Part shown: in pieces, positions 32,645-46,263 of the stretch | Numbering within the stretch: position 1 is the stretch's first letter | How the letters are laid out: every line of letters begins with the position of its first letter | NCBI GenBank assembly: GCA_030247915.1 | Contig: JAPDRQ010000003.1 | Span: 62,001-126,000, forward strand | Source: Neophaeococcomyces mojaviensis | Lineage: Eukaryota; Ascomycota; Eurotiomycetes; Chaetothyriales | DNA length: 64,000 bases | Direction: 5' to 3' | Position numbers and translations under genes: made by a program | Notes under the pieces: model-generated | The model's database searches: none | The model's input: only the letters and a program-made list of their open reading frames with translations | What the model was told of the DNA's origin: nothing

Positions 32645-33804
32645 TTAATCTTCCTCCTCTTCGCTAACCATCTTCCCGCTTGTCTTCTCGTCGTTCTCGG
32701 CACCGTCACCGTCGACCTCGACCTTAATAGTCTCGGAATCTTCCTTAGCGTTAGCTGTTTCTTTCTCATCTTCGGAGTCCTTGGCTGTTTCAGGGGCAAG
32801 AGCAGTCTTCCGAGACCTATTCTTCTTGACCGGCACAAGCGGGACGATGACTTCGAGGTTGGTGCCAGTGCCCTTCGCAGTAGCAGCAGCAGCTTTTCCA
32901 CCTCGTTTCTTGGCTGTAGCCTTTGTCTTGGCAGCGTTGTCAGAGGCTGAGCCCTCAGCAGCCTCAGTCTCAGTATTGGCTTCGGCTTCGGCCTTGGCGT
33001 CAGCATTCTTGTCTTTCTCAGCTGCTTTCGCCCTCCTTCCCTTAACACCACCCTTCGAAGCAGCGGCACCAGGCTTCTTCTTTGGCTCACTGATTTGCGT
33101 AGCTTTCTTGGCTATAGCGCCATTCTTGTCGCTGATGGCTTCAGCGGAAGCCCCAGCACTATCTTTGTCACCGGCATCACCCTGAGATTCATCATCAGAG
33201 TTCAGTGACTTTGGGGCAGGCTTGGTCTTCTTGCTCACGGCAGCCTTCTTGGTAGAAGTCGTGGTCTTTTGCTTCTTCTTCGGAGACTCTTCGACATCAG
33301 TGGTAGCTTCGGCTTTAGTGGGGTCACCGTTGATTTCTTCAACATCAGAGCTGCTGGAGGCAGGAGGGGTCGTCTTCTCAGTACTGGCTGCCTTACGTTT
33401 GGAAGCGGGTTTGGAAGCGGGTTTGGCGGCGGCAGCTTTAGGCTTAGTTTTTGGTTCTGTACCATCACTTGACTTGTTTTCGAATTCTTTGAGGAGGGTA
33501 CGGAGCTTATTTCTGTAGGGGTTGAGCTGTTAGTCGGTATGTTGAGAGGAGAGTCAGGGGGATTGAATATGCATGGTGTGTGTGGGATTCTTGGCAATTG
33601 AAAAGACGATCAAACATCATAGCATGAGATATGTTTTTGATGTGCAAGACTGTGCTCTGAAAGGGGTGAGGGCTTTGCTTACTTTGCGCCCCCAACACTC
33701 ATGCCGGTTTCTGCAGCAACTTTGTCGAAGTCAATCTTTGGTGGCTCTGTAAGAGACCTGAAGCAACAAGCCAAGAAAGATTCTTTGTCGGTTTTGGCAG
33801 CCAT
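32645..33804 (-). CDS. Charged nuclear-type protein with a Myb-like N-terminal domain
   Basis: Two exons, 33804-33683 and 33512-32645, with a 170 bp intron (GTAAGC donor, CCTACAG acceptor), encode 329 aa. The first 53 residues form a compact helical head (DKESFLACCFRSL, IDFDKVAAETGMSVGGAKNK, LRTLLKEFE) resembling the fungal Myb-like DNA-binding domain. The remaining 270 residues are disordered and Lys/Ala/Glu-rich like a linker histone or HMG tail, containing a short tandem KPASKPASK. The acidic C terminus ends SEEEED. A nuclear, chromatin-associated role is an inference. The head is lost if exon 2 is read alone, because that frame has no early ATG. Confidence 0.72.
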
Positions 33805-36800
33805 GTCGGATGTTCCTATTGGTCAATAGGTTATTAGAGAAGAGAGCTATAAGGATGAGGAGCTGACGTGGATGTCAACTAAAGATCAATATGTGGCAGT
33901 GCAAAGCTAGATCAGACAAATTAATTCGAAATGGGATATGCCAACAACGAACTTTTCGCGTTTATGAATTCGAGTGTGGGAGATCTCTTGAGTATTATGG
34001 TAGATTATGAAGGAAGATTCGTGGCAGAATTGGAAGGCTTCGAGAGAAGAAAAGTTGTGCAGAGCTTATATATGACGCGTTGCCTAGGAGTCAGTCAACT
34101 CTCATGTTGCCGTCAACCCTTCGTGTGCCTACACGCGACTTGATTGTTCGCTCACATTCCAGCATGTGACAGTACGGCCAGTGAATGAGTGCAATGGAGA
34201 AAATAGCACCTTAGATTGATAATCGTTAATTTCAATCAGTACGGAATCTCCATACTTGTTGTATTTCATGCCACTGCCCCTTTACTGTTTCCGGACATCG
34301 TGCCTCCCTATCGTTGGAATAGTCCTTTCATTCAGTTATGGAGTGCCAATACCTCCTACCGCCGCATTCGAGTGTAACAGTCAGTGCAGGTGTATTCTGT
34401 TAAGCCAGTCTAGATGGGTTCTGAAGGTGTCAGTACTTCCATGCAGTAGACCCTGCACCCTCGACATTAAATTGAGTTTTTAAGGAAAGTGTCAACGATG
34501 ACGATCTTAAATAGGTTCGAGACCTGGACTTGCAGCGTTTCAGAAAGGCAAAATGACCAGCGCAGAGTACAATCTTTTTATGATGTTCAGGCTTGATAAA
34601 ACCCCCACCAACTATTGGTTTTATGCGGGCCTGATGATGTGTGGTGTATTATCGGTTAACGTGTTCAGCCAATACCCACCCTTGGGCATGGTACTCACAG
34701 CTTTTGGACATCCATATCCTGGCTGCAACGTATTAAGAACTCAAACAGCTGTCCTAGTTGGTCAACCGTTGTCGGTAGCGATAGGAGTAAAAGCGTCTGC
34801 AGCGAAGACCTTACGGTTCTCCTTGCGATTAGCGTTAAGTCATTGTTGGCAAGGTAAGCAAAGCCAACTGCAAAACAAAGAACGCTCTCCAATTGAGCTT
34901 CATTGAATTTTGCTTTTCGCTACACCAGCGAATCACAACCTTAATGGGTCCTCCGAGAAAGAAGACGTCAAGACGAAGCAATTGCTGTCGATGGAAAACT
35001 TTCATGGGCTTATGTAGTCCTGATCGTGACAGAATGACAAACCCAAACAGTACGGGCATGAAAAAGCAATGATAAAATCCAGCACTCACTTTGCCTGCTC
35101 AGTTTCGAGTCCTTGCATTCTCACTTAGAGCTGTCATACATACCTCCCTTAGACATAAGTAATAGTTGAGCTAAATGATCGACAAAACCTCCATTGCCAA
35201 GGTCACGTGTTAGAGACTAATTGCTTAGCGATGTTAATGCCTCAGGCTGCACTAGCTTGCCCCTTGAGGAAGTATGGTCAAGCTCCTTGAATTTGAACGA
35301 GGCATATTAGATCAAGAAACTGGTGAATCGGTATGCATAGCTGAAGTTTACGAGCAATCCAGACTTCTTACGAAGCCTACCCCAGAATGTCAGGGCTGCA
35401 GAGGTCGAAAATGACGGTGTTGTACGTTACTTCGAAGCTAAAAATGATCAACGGGCAGCGCATTTACTTTCTCAATTCGAGACCCTCAGACCACCTCGTG
35501 TCCAATGCTCGTATTTGACATCCGCCGTTATTTCCGATTACCAAGGATCACTGCATGTAATTCTCGCCACATCAGACGACTCACTTGAAACACGACTTGG
35601 CCGGCACAATCAGCCTGGATCCCGGCTCGGAAGCTTTGGCAATTTCCACACCCCGACGCTGCCATCTACTCCGTGCAGATCATACGATTACAGATCCTCA
35701 ACGATGATCGACAATCCTTTACTTGTGGTGTTATTTGCTCTAGGTTATCTTGCTCATTCTTAAATCGACCTAAGACGTTGTACGTTTCAAATGTGCTGAG
35801 CCTCCTGTGGCTTGCTTATAGGGCTACAAGGTCGAAGCTTGAGGACAGCGTCTACACGAAGAGTATTATTGTTCCTTTGTCACAAGTGTTTCTGTGCAGC
35901 TTCGTGAGCACAGAAATCCTTGCAAAGGCCGCGACAGAGATTGATGCTTTGTGGGTGGAAACGAGTTGATGTGGTGGCTGCTTACCCTTGGTTCTCAAGG
36001 ATTAGCCAAAAAATCTTTGAATCGCAGATCTGAACATTTATGACTCGGATATTGAGAGTTTGCCATACTTCCCTGTGTAGTAGAACGAGTTCGATGCCCT
36101 GTTGCCAAGGTCCGCAGCTTTGAATTTGTCCAACGCAAGCGAGGGCTAACGTTGAACCGGCAGGAAAGATTGCAGGAAGCGATTAAATAGCGATGACAGC
36201 AAAAACGAAGATTTAGACACTGGACGACCATCACCCTGATGCTTCCGAACTGATCAGCCGTCGTGGACAAACGAGGTTTTAGGTTGTCGCAGGTTAACGA
36301 TCAGCACGAGATCCATACCTTAGACGCGTCGGGTAAGAAAATCATACTGCTTCCGTACGCTTTCCATTTTCGATATGGACTGGACGATCGTTTTTGTAGT
36401 CCAAGGAGATGGCCTATGGCGACGATGGCAGCAGCAATGGTGTTGAACGTTTGATGTAAAGCTTCGTATGCTGATGAAACGCATTGAACATGTATACTTG
36501 CCGGGCTACCGCGGCTTCGCACAAGCGCTACTTCATTGTGCCCAACACCATGCACGGTCAAAAGCCGATGAGTGGAAAAGCCACGAACAAATAACAAGCA
36601 CTCGTATTTTCGTATTGCTAATGCGCTCTAGACCATCTGGCCAGCTTAAGTATCATCAATAATCAGACACACGCCAACTATCCCGTGTTTCTGAAGTGGC
36701 ACGAGTCATTTGCTCGTTTGCAAAAGGACGGAGAAAAAGCAGCGAACAGGAATAATCCGGAAAGGAGCAGCGGCCCGAAGATTGACCGTTCACTTCCCCT

Positions 36801-37295
36801 TTGAGAAAATGCAGTGCACATACACGAATTTGTACATGAAGCGTAAAAGCCAAAAGCAGCTTACGCTAAGTATCAGGACCCACACAAACGGCCATGTACA
36901 ACGAGATGTGTTGTTCTTGAGGCAGATATAGCAAAAATCTCAACACAACAGCATGAGTTGATTAAAGGAAATGGTGAATGAAATGCTTGCACTGATATTC
37001 GAGGGGTACCAGATCGAAATAGCTGTAGCATCATACCTCAGCTGCATTGAGCATGGCTTGTAAAACAATATGTCTAGGTAGATAGTGTAGACAGAGACAT
37101 AGTCTCGAATTCGCTTTTTTGCGATGACAATTCCACCAGCGCCTTGCAAAACGACTTTTTCCATAATCCCTGGTTCGACTGTGTTCGTAAGACATCCAAA
37201 AACATAATATCATAACCGCAAAACCGCAAAAAAACCCTAGCTCAACAGACTTTGTGGTCGAGACTACCAACCATTTTCACTCTTGGCAATTTCGT
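33805..37295. other. Gene-poor stretch of 3.5 kb
   Basis: No convincing gene. The most protein-like piece is an open plus-strand stretch at 35341-35763 (141 codons incl. stop) preceded by an AG acceptor-like site. It is described under findings. No transposon ends, long direct repeats or inverted repeats were noticed by eye. Confidence 0.45.
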
Positions 37296-38225
37296 TCAGC
37301 TTGCTTGAGGGCTGTTACCGCCAGCACTCGATGTGTCTGCACCATGACAGCCCTTCTCATGTCTCTTCATGTTGCTTCTAACGCTGAAATACTTTCCACA
37401 ACCTTCGTACTTGCATTTAAACGGCTTTTCGCCAGTGTGAGAATAAGTGTGGATCTTCAGCGAACTCGGACGCGAGAATGCTTTCTGGCAGGTTGGACAT
37501 TGGTAGCGATCAGTGCTCTGGGGATAACCTGGAGGGCTAGCGACTGGATAGGAATGGTGGTGGTGCTGGTAGGGTGTTGCTGCCATCTGCGGATCGATTG
37601 GAGGTAGCGTTTGACCAGGTGAGTTTATTGGTCCAGGAAAATTGGCTGGTAGTGGTCGCTGTTGCGCCAACCCTAATACTGGAGTTGTGGTCACCGTTGG
37701 ATCAGGATATGATGGCTGTTGCGTGCCATTCGTATTCTGGTGCGATGACAAGATTTCATCAGATGCACGTCGTGTAGAGATAGGCGAGCCTGAAGTAGTC
37801 CAGTGGTTTGTTTCGGGTAGTGGCGGGTACGCAGATCGTTGTTGAGCGTAGAGTTCTGGGTTCGTGCTTGCTGGACTTGTGCCAAAATAGCCATTCTGTG
37901 AACTGACATTGATGCTTGGCGATCCTGTGACGCTCCCAGGTCTTGGGCCGAAGTTGAAGCTTGATGTGCCAGGTAGAGGAGGTGTAGGCGGTAGTCCACT
38001 TCTTGGACTACCTGCGGTGGATAATCTGTCTGGGCTGGTCGGTTGCGATCCGGCGGAAATCCTCCTCTCTTGATCGGAAGTAGGGGATTTTGTAGACGCT
38101 GTGACATATTAGAATGTAATCTGGTGAAAGATATATTACAACTTACCATTCTCGGCTTGTCTGTCCACGTCTTGTATAAGACTAGAGATTGAAGGAAGTG
38201 AGAGCTTGGGAGGTGTTGTCTCCAT
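37296..38225 (-). CDS. C2H2 zinc-finger transcription factor
   Basis: Two exons, 38225-38147 and 38098-37296, with a 48 bp GTAAGT/CACAG intron, give 293 aa. The N terminus METTPPKLSLPSISSL is a short motif often seen in fungal C2H2 regulators. The middle is Ser/Pro/Gln-rich and low complexity. Two C2H2 fingers close the protein: YQCPTCQKAFSRPSSLKIH and FKCKYEGCGKYFSVRSNMKRH, joined by the classic TGEKP linker. DNA binding is therefore very likely. The finger pair resembles developmental regulators of filamentous fungi such as FlbC, but I cannot assign orthology. Its position is isolated, with several kb of apparently empty DNA on both sides, which is common for regulators with long upstream control regions. 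Confidence 0.85.
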
Positions 38226-41200
38226 TTTTCGGAAAAGGCGACAATCTCGGGTTTCGTGCAGTATGTTGTGTGGGAACAGAAAAGCAGGTTGTTTCGGGGT
38301 CAACACGGCTGCCATAGCAAGCACACCATACAACCGTCACGCAGGACGGCTGATTTACTTGACGATGTACTTCCAATTGAGCAGATTCAGCTGCAGTGAC
38401 GGTGAAGCTGATGTCCGTCCTCCCCACAAAGTTCAGCAGATCCTTCCTTGTCGAGATACAGAGTACCACTGTGGGCAAAAGTAGATTTTCACTTGTTTTG
38501 CAATGCACCAGCGTTGGGCTTGAAAGACCCGAAAAGGCTTCTTAACTATCGGCTGATTCCTAACCGTTTCAAAATGGTAGACAAGAAGTGGCAGTGATGG
38601 TGAGGGGAAGATGTCGTTGGTGACGGGAACAGCAAGCGGAGCAGTCCAGATGAAGTATTCGACTGAGTTATTGGTAAACTGTTCTTTGAGCCAATTGCTA
38701 CTCAAGTGTTGGTATACTGTTGTAAGGACGTTCGAACTGAAGAAGTGCTTGAGACAACAAGGAGAGTAGTGAACTAGACAAGGAAAGGGAAGCAGAATAA
38801 TGCAGCAGCGTTAGAGGTTTACTATCCCGAACGATTTCTCGTTACGGGTGCAGGAGGGTCTTTCCAAGCAAGCGATCTCCGTTCTTGTTCATGAGAGGAC
38901 GTTGTGACAGACAAGTGCGGCAAAGCGTGGGTCGACACAGAGGCTGCCACATGATGGGCTGACGCCCTTAGGACGAGTAAAGTTTGAAGTGATGTGCAGA
39001 CAAGACGAAGATCAGTGTGGGTAAACGGACAGAGGAGAGAACAAGGGAAACAGGCGTGCCGATGTCACATATCGCGACTAACAAACGGCATCTTCAAGCT
39101 CGGCAGGCACAGCAGCCCCATGCAAGCATTAGGTGAAAGTTAAGATCATGCCATGCGACAGAAACCACGGCCAGTTCTTTTGCTGATTGGCGTTGCATCA
39201 TCGGATCCGCACCAAGAACATGACTAGCACTCCTTGCGGCAGCATCAAGCGCCACAAGACCTAAAGTGCTGCTGAACAATTATTTCTTTGACGCCGCACA
39301 TGATTTAGCAGCGAGCAGGCTTCAAAGCCACGCTCAAATCTCGCTTGCGCTTTCTTTGCCTCCAAAATGAAACGTGCTTATGATTCAATGACCTTTTCAA
39401 GCAATACAAGAGTACCATGATTACCCAGTCGTCGAGGATGACGGGATCTTGGCACATTATTGGCGAATGTGGATAATATCATCTCGACCAGGATCACGCC
39501 ACACTATTCTTACTTTTAAGGTAATACAGGCATAAAATGTTTTATTCCTGTCGACCTGCTCGCTTGAGTATTGTGCCGCTGGTTATCTCGGAAGTGAAAT
39601 CTCCCAGTGGAGGTGCTTGTTCTGGAGAGTCACGCCAATTTTATCCACTTATATTCAGCGGCTCGACGGATGATGTTGCTCTTTATGTGAATCAATATGA
39701 GTGGCATTTTGGCAACGGCTTAACTTTTCCACGATATTCCCTTCGTGGTTGCAAGGTCCATAGGCCCATATACAGATTCAGTGCCTGCTATGTTAAGTCT
39801 TTGATTCTTGGTTCAATACCTTGTGGTTTTTATCTCCGTCTAATCACCAACGTTAAGGCTCTTAGATCAGCTTCATGAGGCAAGGACGTACAGCTATGGC
39901 GATGCAACAGATACTTTCGAGTGCTTCCCTTTGCGTAAGAACTTTCTTTCCAGGTAGCCTTTTGCATAGTTCAGCTATCCATACTGTCAGAATCCGAGAA
40001 CCAAGTTTTTCCCTGGCGCAAGGAAATCTAGTCTGCATCAGATTCAGTGCAAGCCACGAAGCTGCTTGATGATTTCACAGTTTGACTGATCAGCGTTGGC
40101 ACATCCATTCATGGACAGACAACGTGAATGAGCTCGCTTATCCTTGTCGATCTGCCGTAAGATCTGCACAGACTGGGGGTTGCTAGCCGTATAGTCCGTT
40201 TGGTGAGTGGTTGTAAGCTCCAGCACGTCAAACCTTGAATTCGACTATCCTGACCTAGAATGCAGCTAGCGCTGGAGATGTCGATCACTAATGTATCAGA
40301 TACATTCAACTACGATGTCAATGGCTTTCATCCGTCCTAATGGGCAGGAAATCTTGCTACTCGAGTGTTCGTGCCTGTCCTAGTTTCGATCACTGTGGGA
40401 AGTGAATACTTCAATCAATATCGAGGACACTGGCTTACAGATGGTCTTTGAACTCCATGGATCTAGATTGGCTTTATCAAATGCCCGTGACGAGACAGCA
40501 TTACCTTACACATTTATGTTCTCGCTTGTGCTGCGGAAGCCACGCTTGTCACTCAGTTTGCTTCAGGCTTCCCGGATGTTTTAAGTGTAGCATTCAAATT
40601 TTCCCCGTGCAGCCGTCTCTGCTAGAAAGTAGGCGTTTCCCTACCACTTCGTAGACTAGTGAAGGCTTTTGTGGATCGGTGACAGTTGCATGAACTCGTA
40701 TTCAGACAACAACCACGTGGGAACAGGAAGCTAGTGGGCGATCAGCAGATCATCCTTTCCTTCTTGATATCGTTTGACAAGTAACAATTTCGCTTCCAGC
40801 TTCCTTCTGTAACGGTATTTGGCATCCTTCGTTAACTGCGCTCACGAAAGACACCCTACTCAAGAACGGCACATTTATCTTTTTAACGAAAGAATTTTGT
40901 CCTTCCCACTGCAGACACTATAACTTTACAAAGAGCTCTCATTGTCCTTTCGTGTTACTAGTCCAATTCTCCCATAGCTTACTCAACAGAAACAGCATAT
41001 TGTACTGTCAAAATAAGTACAAGAAGTTAGGGAGACAAGATTTTGCTTTCGCTTGGACGGAGCAATTTCTTGTTTCGTGCTGAGGAAGGTCACTAATGCT
41101 AGGCCATAGGCTTTTTAAGGCACTTGCCAATGCTCTAAGCCGGAGCTAAAGCATGAACTACTCGCTTCATGAACCAAGCCACGAATTTTAACCACATGGC

Positions 41201-43867
41201 CGCCATGACATGATGATCGACAAAATTAGCCGACACTGTCATTTCCCTAGCTTGAGAAACTAGACAACAGAGGGAAAGCGTAAGATGCAACTTGTCTGCC
41301 ACCCACATTGCGGAAACCTTTTTCGATTACTCAAGGGACGCCCACGATATTCCGCGTATCTCTGAGCTGAGTTTCGCTTGTTTTCTCGAATTGCGGTAGG
41401 AGATCTCTGCAAATCGTTACGAGAACAAAGGAACGCAACTGTCTCATGGCTTTTTGCACCGACAAGTGCAACAGGTACTGCAAACCGATATGTCTCGAGT
41501 CTTAACAGCTTCTTTCTGAACGGCCGCTTTTTTGCCTGCAGCAATCCATGACCAAAACCAACAGGCACGGACCCGAAGGCAAGGGAAACCAAGGAGAACA
41601 GAGTTGCTTGCAATCGATCCTCGCGTGGAAGCCACCTGGAGAAGCACCGACCTTTCGCTTGCTGGTGTCGGGGTGTCCGTTAGTCACACCACGGACACAT
41701 GCACTTTGTATCCACTAGTGATCTTGTTTCAGGCGCCAAAAGCAACACTACCTGGTCTTGTTGCGTGTTGGAAGCGAATTTGGCAAGCATATCGAGGCAG
41801 GAAGTTCTTTTGGGCTTAGATCTCTCTGCATGCAAGACGAAAGAGGAACACTAATGCACGCCAGTTGACGAGCTGCGAAAGAGGCTCTCCGAGAATTCAG
41901 GCTAGAAGCTTCGGCACAGAAGGCCACCAATCGATTTTCAGGACCGGCCTTAGCTTTACGAAGGGAAGATCTCCACGTGGCATACACACGCGTCGCTCAA
42001 CGCATAGCTTACGTTCCGGAACAAGATTACGCCAGCAACCGTGTCAACGGAAACATTCAACCCTAATCCATCATGTTGCTTGTATTTGTAACAACAGTTG
42101 ATGTCAAGATCACATATGCAATACCATTACGCGCCTGATCCAGAGGACAAAATGTGGATCTTCGGTTCAGGTTGCCAGGATTAGCTTAGAGTTCAACACT
42201 GACGGCGTACGGAACCAACGACCATGCCTCGGAACCACAAGCACGGCACAAACTATTGAATTGTGCGGAGGAGCTTGCACGTCTCAGCGTCGCCGTCTTG
42301 TATGCCAAGCGAACCTGCAATGATTGGTGGAGCGCATCCACTTCCCATCCAGGTTATTAACAAGCTAAACACGATTCAACCAGATCAGCGATAATTATTG
42401 GCAGATTGTTCACATCTCGAGAGTTAACATGAAGAAATGCAGAACAATGAGTGAGTGGCCTGACCTCGATTCAGGGAACCCTAACGGGTGCACACACATC
42501 ACGTGCTCCTGTGGATTCATACCAAAAATGCTAAGCTGTACACCGATGGATAGTAAGTTTGTTCGTGGCAATCGTCATTATAGGAGTATGCCTGCTCACG
42601 ATTAGGAGGGCTCAAAACAGTTCGTAAAGGGCACATCTCTCTACAAAGCGAATGCTTCTCTGCTGGCTCAGAAATGGGGCTTGAGTCTTTTCTTCCCAAC
42701 TTTACCTAATGTACTGGATCAGGCTCGCAGAAGATAGTTAGTGATGCACTCTCACAGGCAAGATTGTACGAAACAGCTTGTCGTACGGCTGGATATTGGG
42801 TAAGGACACTCAATGTAATACTGGCGATGGCACGGATGGCATCGTGATTTCAGTGTCTTTGCCCTTTCAAGAAATAGTACCGTGGTCGCTAAAGCTGTAG
42901 GCCTCACGCATCCATCAAATGCAAGACCAAGCTCTCTGAGTCTCACCATACACGTCAGTCAGGTAGTGAATCCGTTTGGTTTGCAGGTAAAGTCATATCT
43001 TTCGTTGCGCCATTTCCCTCTTTGCCAGCTTGCCAGAGGCATCTACCTTGCTCGTTCCTGCCTGCGCAACACAGAACCAACTGTTCATGCTTCCATATTC
43101 GAGTTATTGATGGTAATGCACATGTTGGGCAGGTAGTGCTTCCTAGAATGAGTGTTTACCTCAGCTATCTTGAGTCGGCTAGTGGTCTAACGATCTACTC
43201 TGCAGAGCATTCAGCACTTGCGATATATACCCAAGAACGGAATAAAATACAGGAAAATCCGCTAGTTACATTCAACAGCGTTTCCGACCTTGTTGGCTCC
43301 GAACTATTGTCTACTCATCGTAATTGCCAGCATATGTGTGCCAAATATCGAAACCTTGAGCGAGTACAAGTTCGGTCTTTCCATGTTGCGTCAAACAGAG
43401 AAGCTGGCCTTCGGAGGACATGGACAAACAGTTGTATTTATTCAGCCAGCGATGAAAACATGAAGATTTAAATCGAGTCAAACCAAGATATCTGTGGGGC
43501 TAATGGTGAGACTACGAAGGAGTGAACAGAGACCTCAGCTCGACTCACTCATGCTTGCCATCCACACAACGCCTGCTTGAATGCGAATATATGTTGATTT
43601 AACGAGGCAAGCTTGCATGCTCACCGAATCACGATGCGTCATAACTTGGCGTTTGGCGATCGCAAGGTTACCTGGTCAACCACACACTCCGTCCCGAACT
43701 GGCATAGTGTCAATAACGAATAACGCATCAATCCACCAATACCTTAGCACAAAGGCTTTCTGTTGACTTTCAACTATCTGCACCTTCTTTCGGATGCTGC
43801 GACAGCTTCACACCTTGCGAGAACGCCATACTAACATTGTAGCTCACAACATCAACCTCGTAGCAAT
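38226..43867. other. Gene-poor stretch of 5.6 kb
   Basis: The longest empty interval in the window. The open frames (up to 149 codons near 43022-43471) have no recognisable domain and begin at non-ATG codons or without context. GC content looks similar to the rest, with no obvious AT-rich decay. It separates the C2H2 regulator (transcribed away from it) and NIMA (transcribed away from it on the other side), so it may hold long promoters or non-coding transcripts. Confidence 0.45.
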
Positions 43868-46263
43868 ATGGCGTTAGTACAAGGGGACAACGAAAAGTAC
43901 GAGGTACTTGAGGTCATTGGTAAGTGATCGAAGTCTCAACTTGCAATCAGCTCACAAAATATAGGTCGAGGTGCCTTTGGCATAATCCGAAAGGTTCGCA
44001 GGAAGGCTGATGGTCAAGTAAGATGATCCTAACCTTGTCAATGGGAATAGGTTTTGTTGACCACGAATAGATTCTATGTCGAAAAGAAATAAATTACCTC
44101 AAGATGTCAACCAAGGAACGAGACCAACTCCAAGCTGAATTCAGCATTCTCTCTTCTCTCAAAAACCCGCACATCGTTGAATACTATCACCGAGAGCACG
44201 TTAGGCAAACTCAAGAGCTGTATATGTATATGGAGTATTGTGGAGGAGGAGACCTTGGAACAGTCATCCGTGAGCTGAAGAATAGCAAAAAGCTGGCTAA
44301 GGAGGACTTCGTGTGGAGGATACTTAGCCAACTGCTCGCGGCGCTCTACCGATGTCACTACGGGATCGATCCTCCCGAGCCCGGTGAATCTGCTCGACCC
44401 AAGGAGTCGAAGCTTACTTCGAATCGAACGAACCCAATGATCTTACACCGAGACTTGAAGCCGGAGAACATCTTCTTAGATGGAGACAAGGCGGTCAAGC
44501 TGGGTGACTTCGGCCTGTCGAAGATCATGCAATCCCACGACTTTGCCTCCACATACGTCGGCACACCATTTTACATGTCGCCGGAGATTTGTGCTGCCGA
44601 AAGGTACACTCTCAAGTCAGACATCTGGGCATTGGGATGTATAGTATACGAGCTTTGCACCAGAGAACCCCCATTTAACGCGCAAACACATTTACAGCTT
44701 GTGAACAAGATCCGTAAAGGAGAAATTGCACCTCTACCGAGGGAGTATTCAAAGGAGCTGAGCGACTTGGTCAAAAGCTGCCTGGTCACCAATCCGATGT
44801 TGAGGCCCGATACGGAGGCGCTGCTAAATCATCCTTTCGTGTGGGTCGCTCGGAAGCAGCAAGAGTGCATGCGACTCTCAAAGTCTGTCTCGTCCGAAAA
44901 TGAAATCCTGTTGGCCAGGCTCAAGGCTGCCGAGGACCGAATCACTAGCTTGGAAGCCAGCAAGAGCACTCTAAAACTTGACCTTGAGAACCAAGTTCGC
45001 CGAGAATGGGAAGTCAAAGCTCGTCTTGAAATCGACCGCCAAGTGGATATGGAGTATCAGACCAAGTTAGTCACACTGCAGTCACAGTTTGACGAGGAGG
45101 TCTCGAGAAGAGTGAAGGAGCTGTTGTCCAGACACACCTGCAGCACTGCGTCGAACTTACCGAAGGAGAATTTCAACCACCAGTCTTCTACTACCACTGC
45201 CGAAGAGTCAGAGTGGACAAACACCACCGACTTGACCGATCTTTCTGATCTATCAATACACTCTCCTTCGTCATCAACTTCGAAGCCATTACCGAAAAAG
45301 ACAAAGACACCGTTCGCTCGGTCAAAGACAACATTCGATTCACCTACCGACATCCATATGGCCGATCCTTCGCCGATGTCCATTACATCTCTCAACCTAT
45401 CACCAAGACGTCAAACCGTTGACAGAAATCAACTGACTGGCAAACACCTCTTCAATAAGATTGCTACCAACAAAGCAAGATTGGCCATTCCAGATGATCT
45501 GGATGAAGATAAAGAGAATGGTCTTTCGGACTCGGAAGACGACGACTGCATCCCGGATCTCCCAAGCCCGACAAGACCAAAGATGCAGAACACTGACCCG
45601 TTTAAAATGCCACCTCCTGCCAACCTCCTGCCGTCGAAACTTCGCCCGAACTTGCAGAGACAACACACAATCGCAGGAATAAGCAAGCTAACGACCAACC
45701 CTAACCTCTTCCCAACGGCAGGCAATAGCTCATCAACAGCAGCCCAACTTCGCGCTGGCTTCGCTAGTGTTGTCCAAACGCAGCAACCATCCCAGATTCC
45801 AAGAAGCGCAACTGAATCAGACCTCTCGCGCAAACCGTCGAGCCCGACGCAGTCCAAACGTCGTCTTAGCAAGATTCCTAGTCGAGGCGACCTAGCAGCC
45901 GAGTCTGCTCTTCATGCCACAGCGGCGGGCAGTACATCTCCGCTCCGACGAGCTGCAACAACCACCGGAGCCAGCGCAGCTAGCACCAAATTGCAGACCA
46001 AGCTTGGCGGCGGACGAGTTGGTTTGGGAGATGGTACACAGCAAGTGAACGTTGTCGCTGGCCGAACACGCGTTGAGCTTGCGCAGGCGAGAGCTGGTGG
46101 TAGGCCCATGAGTGCTGATTGTGAGCCCAGCTACCAGGGTATCAGGCTGGTTGAGAAAGAATTACCGCCGGTACCGGTTTGGGATCCTGAGGTCTTGGGA
46201 GACGACGCCATGCCTAGTCCGTTTCTTAAGCGGGACTACAAGATCATCAAGGGGTTTCGATAA
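43868..46263 (+). CDS. nimA: NIMA-family mitotic protein kinase
   Basis: Three exons (43868-43919, 43965-44017, 44071-46263), with introns of 45 and 53 bp, give 765 aa. NIMA drives mitotic entry and chromatin condensation. The kinase domain occupies about residues 11-290: glycine loop GRGAFG (18-23), ATP-anchoring Lys40 in CRKEI, HRDLKPEN starting at His161, DFGLSK, and the VGTPFYMSPEI activation-segment end. A fungal-type insert (GIDPPEPGESARPKES) sits before the catalytic loop. A coiled coil follows (ENEILLARLKAAEDRITSLE region), then a long Ser/Thr/Pro-rich regulatory tail with acidic SDSEDDD. The first two exons are essential because they encode the glycine loop. Confidence 0.94.

Noticed and set aside
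32781..33185. 134-codon plus-strand frame
   Set aside because: Antisense shadow of the Lys/Ala/Glu-rich Myb-like protein.
39537..39878. 113-codon plus-strand frame in the 5.6 kb empty block
   Set aside because: Has an ATG but no recognisable domain or splice partners; expected by chance in this length of sequence.
43022..43471. 149-codon plus-strand frame
   Set aside because: Starts at a non-ATG codon, has random composition and ends just before the NIMA promoter.
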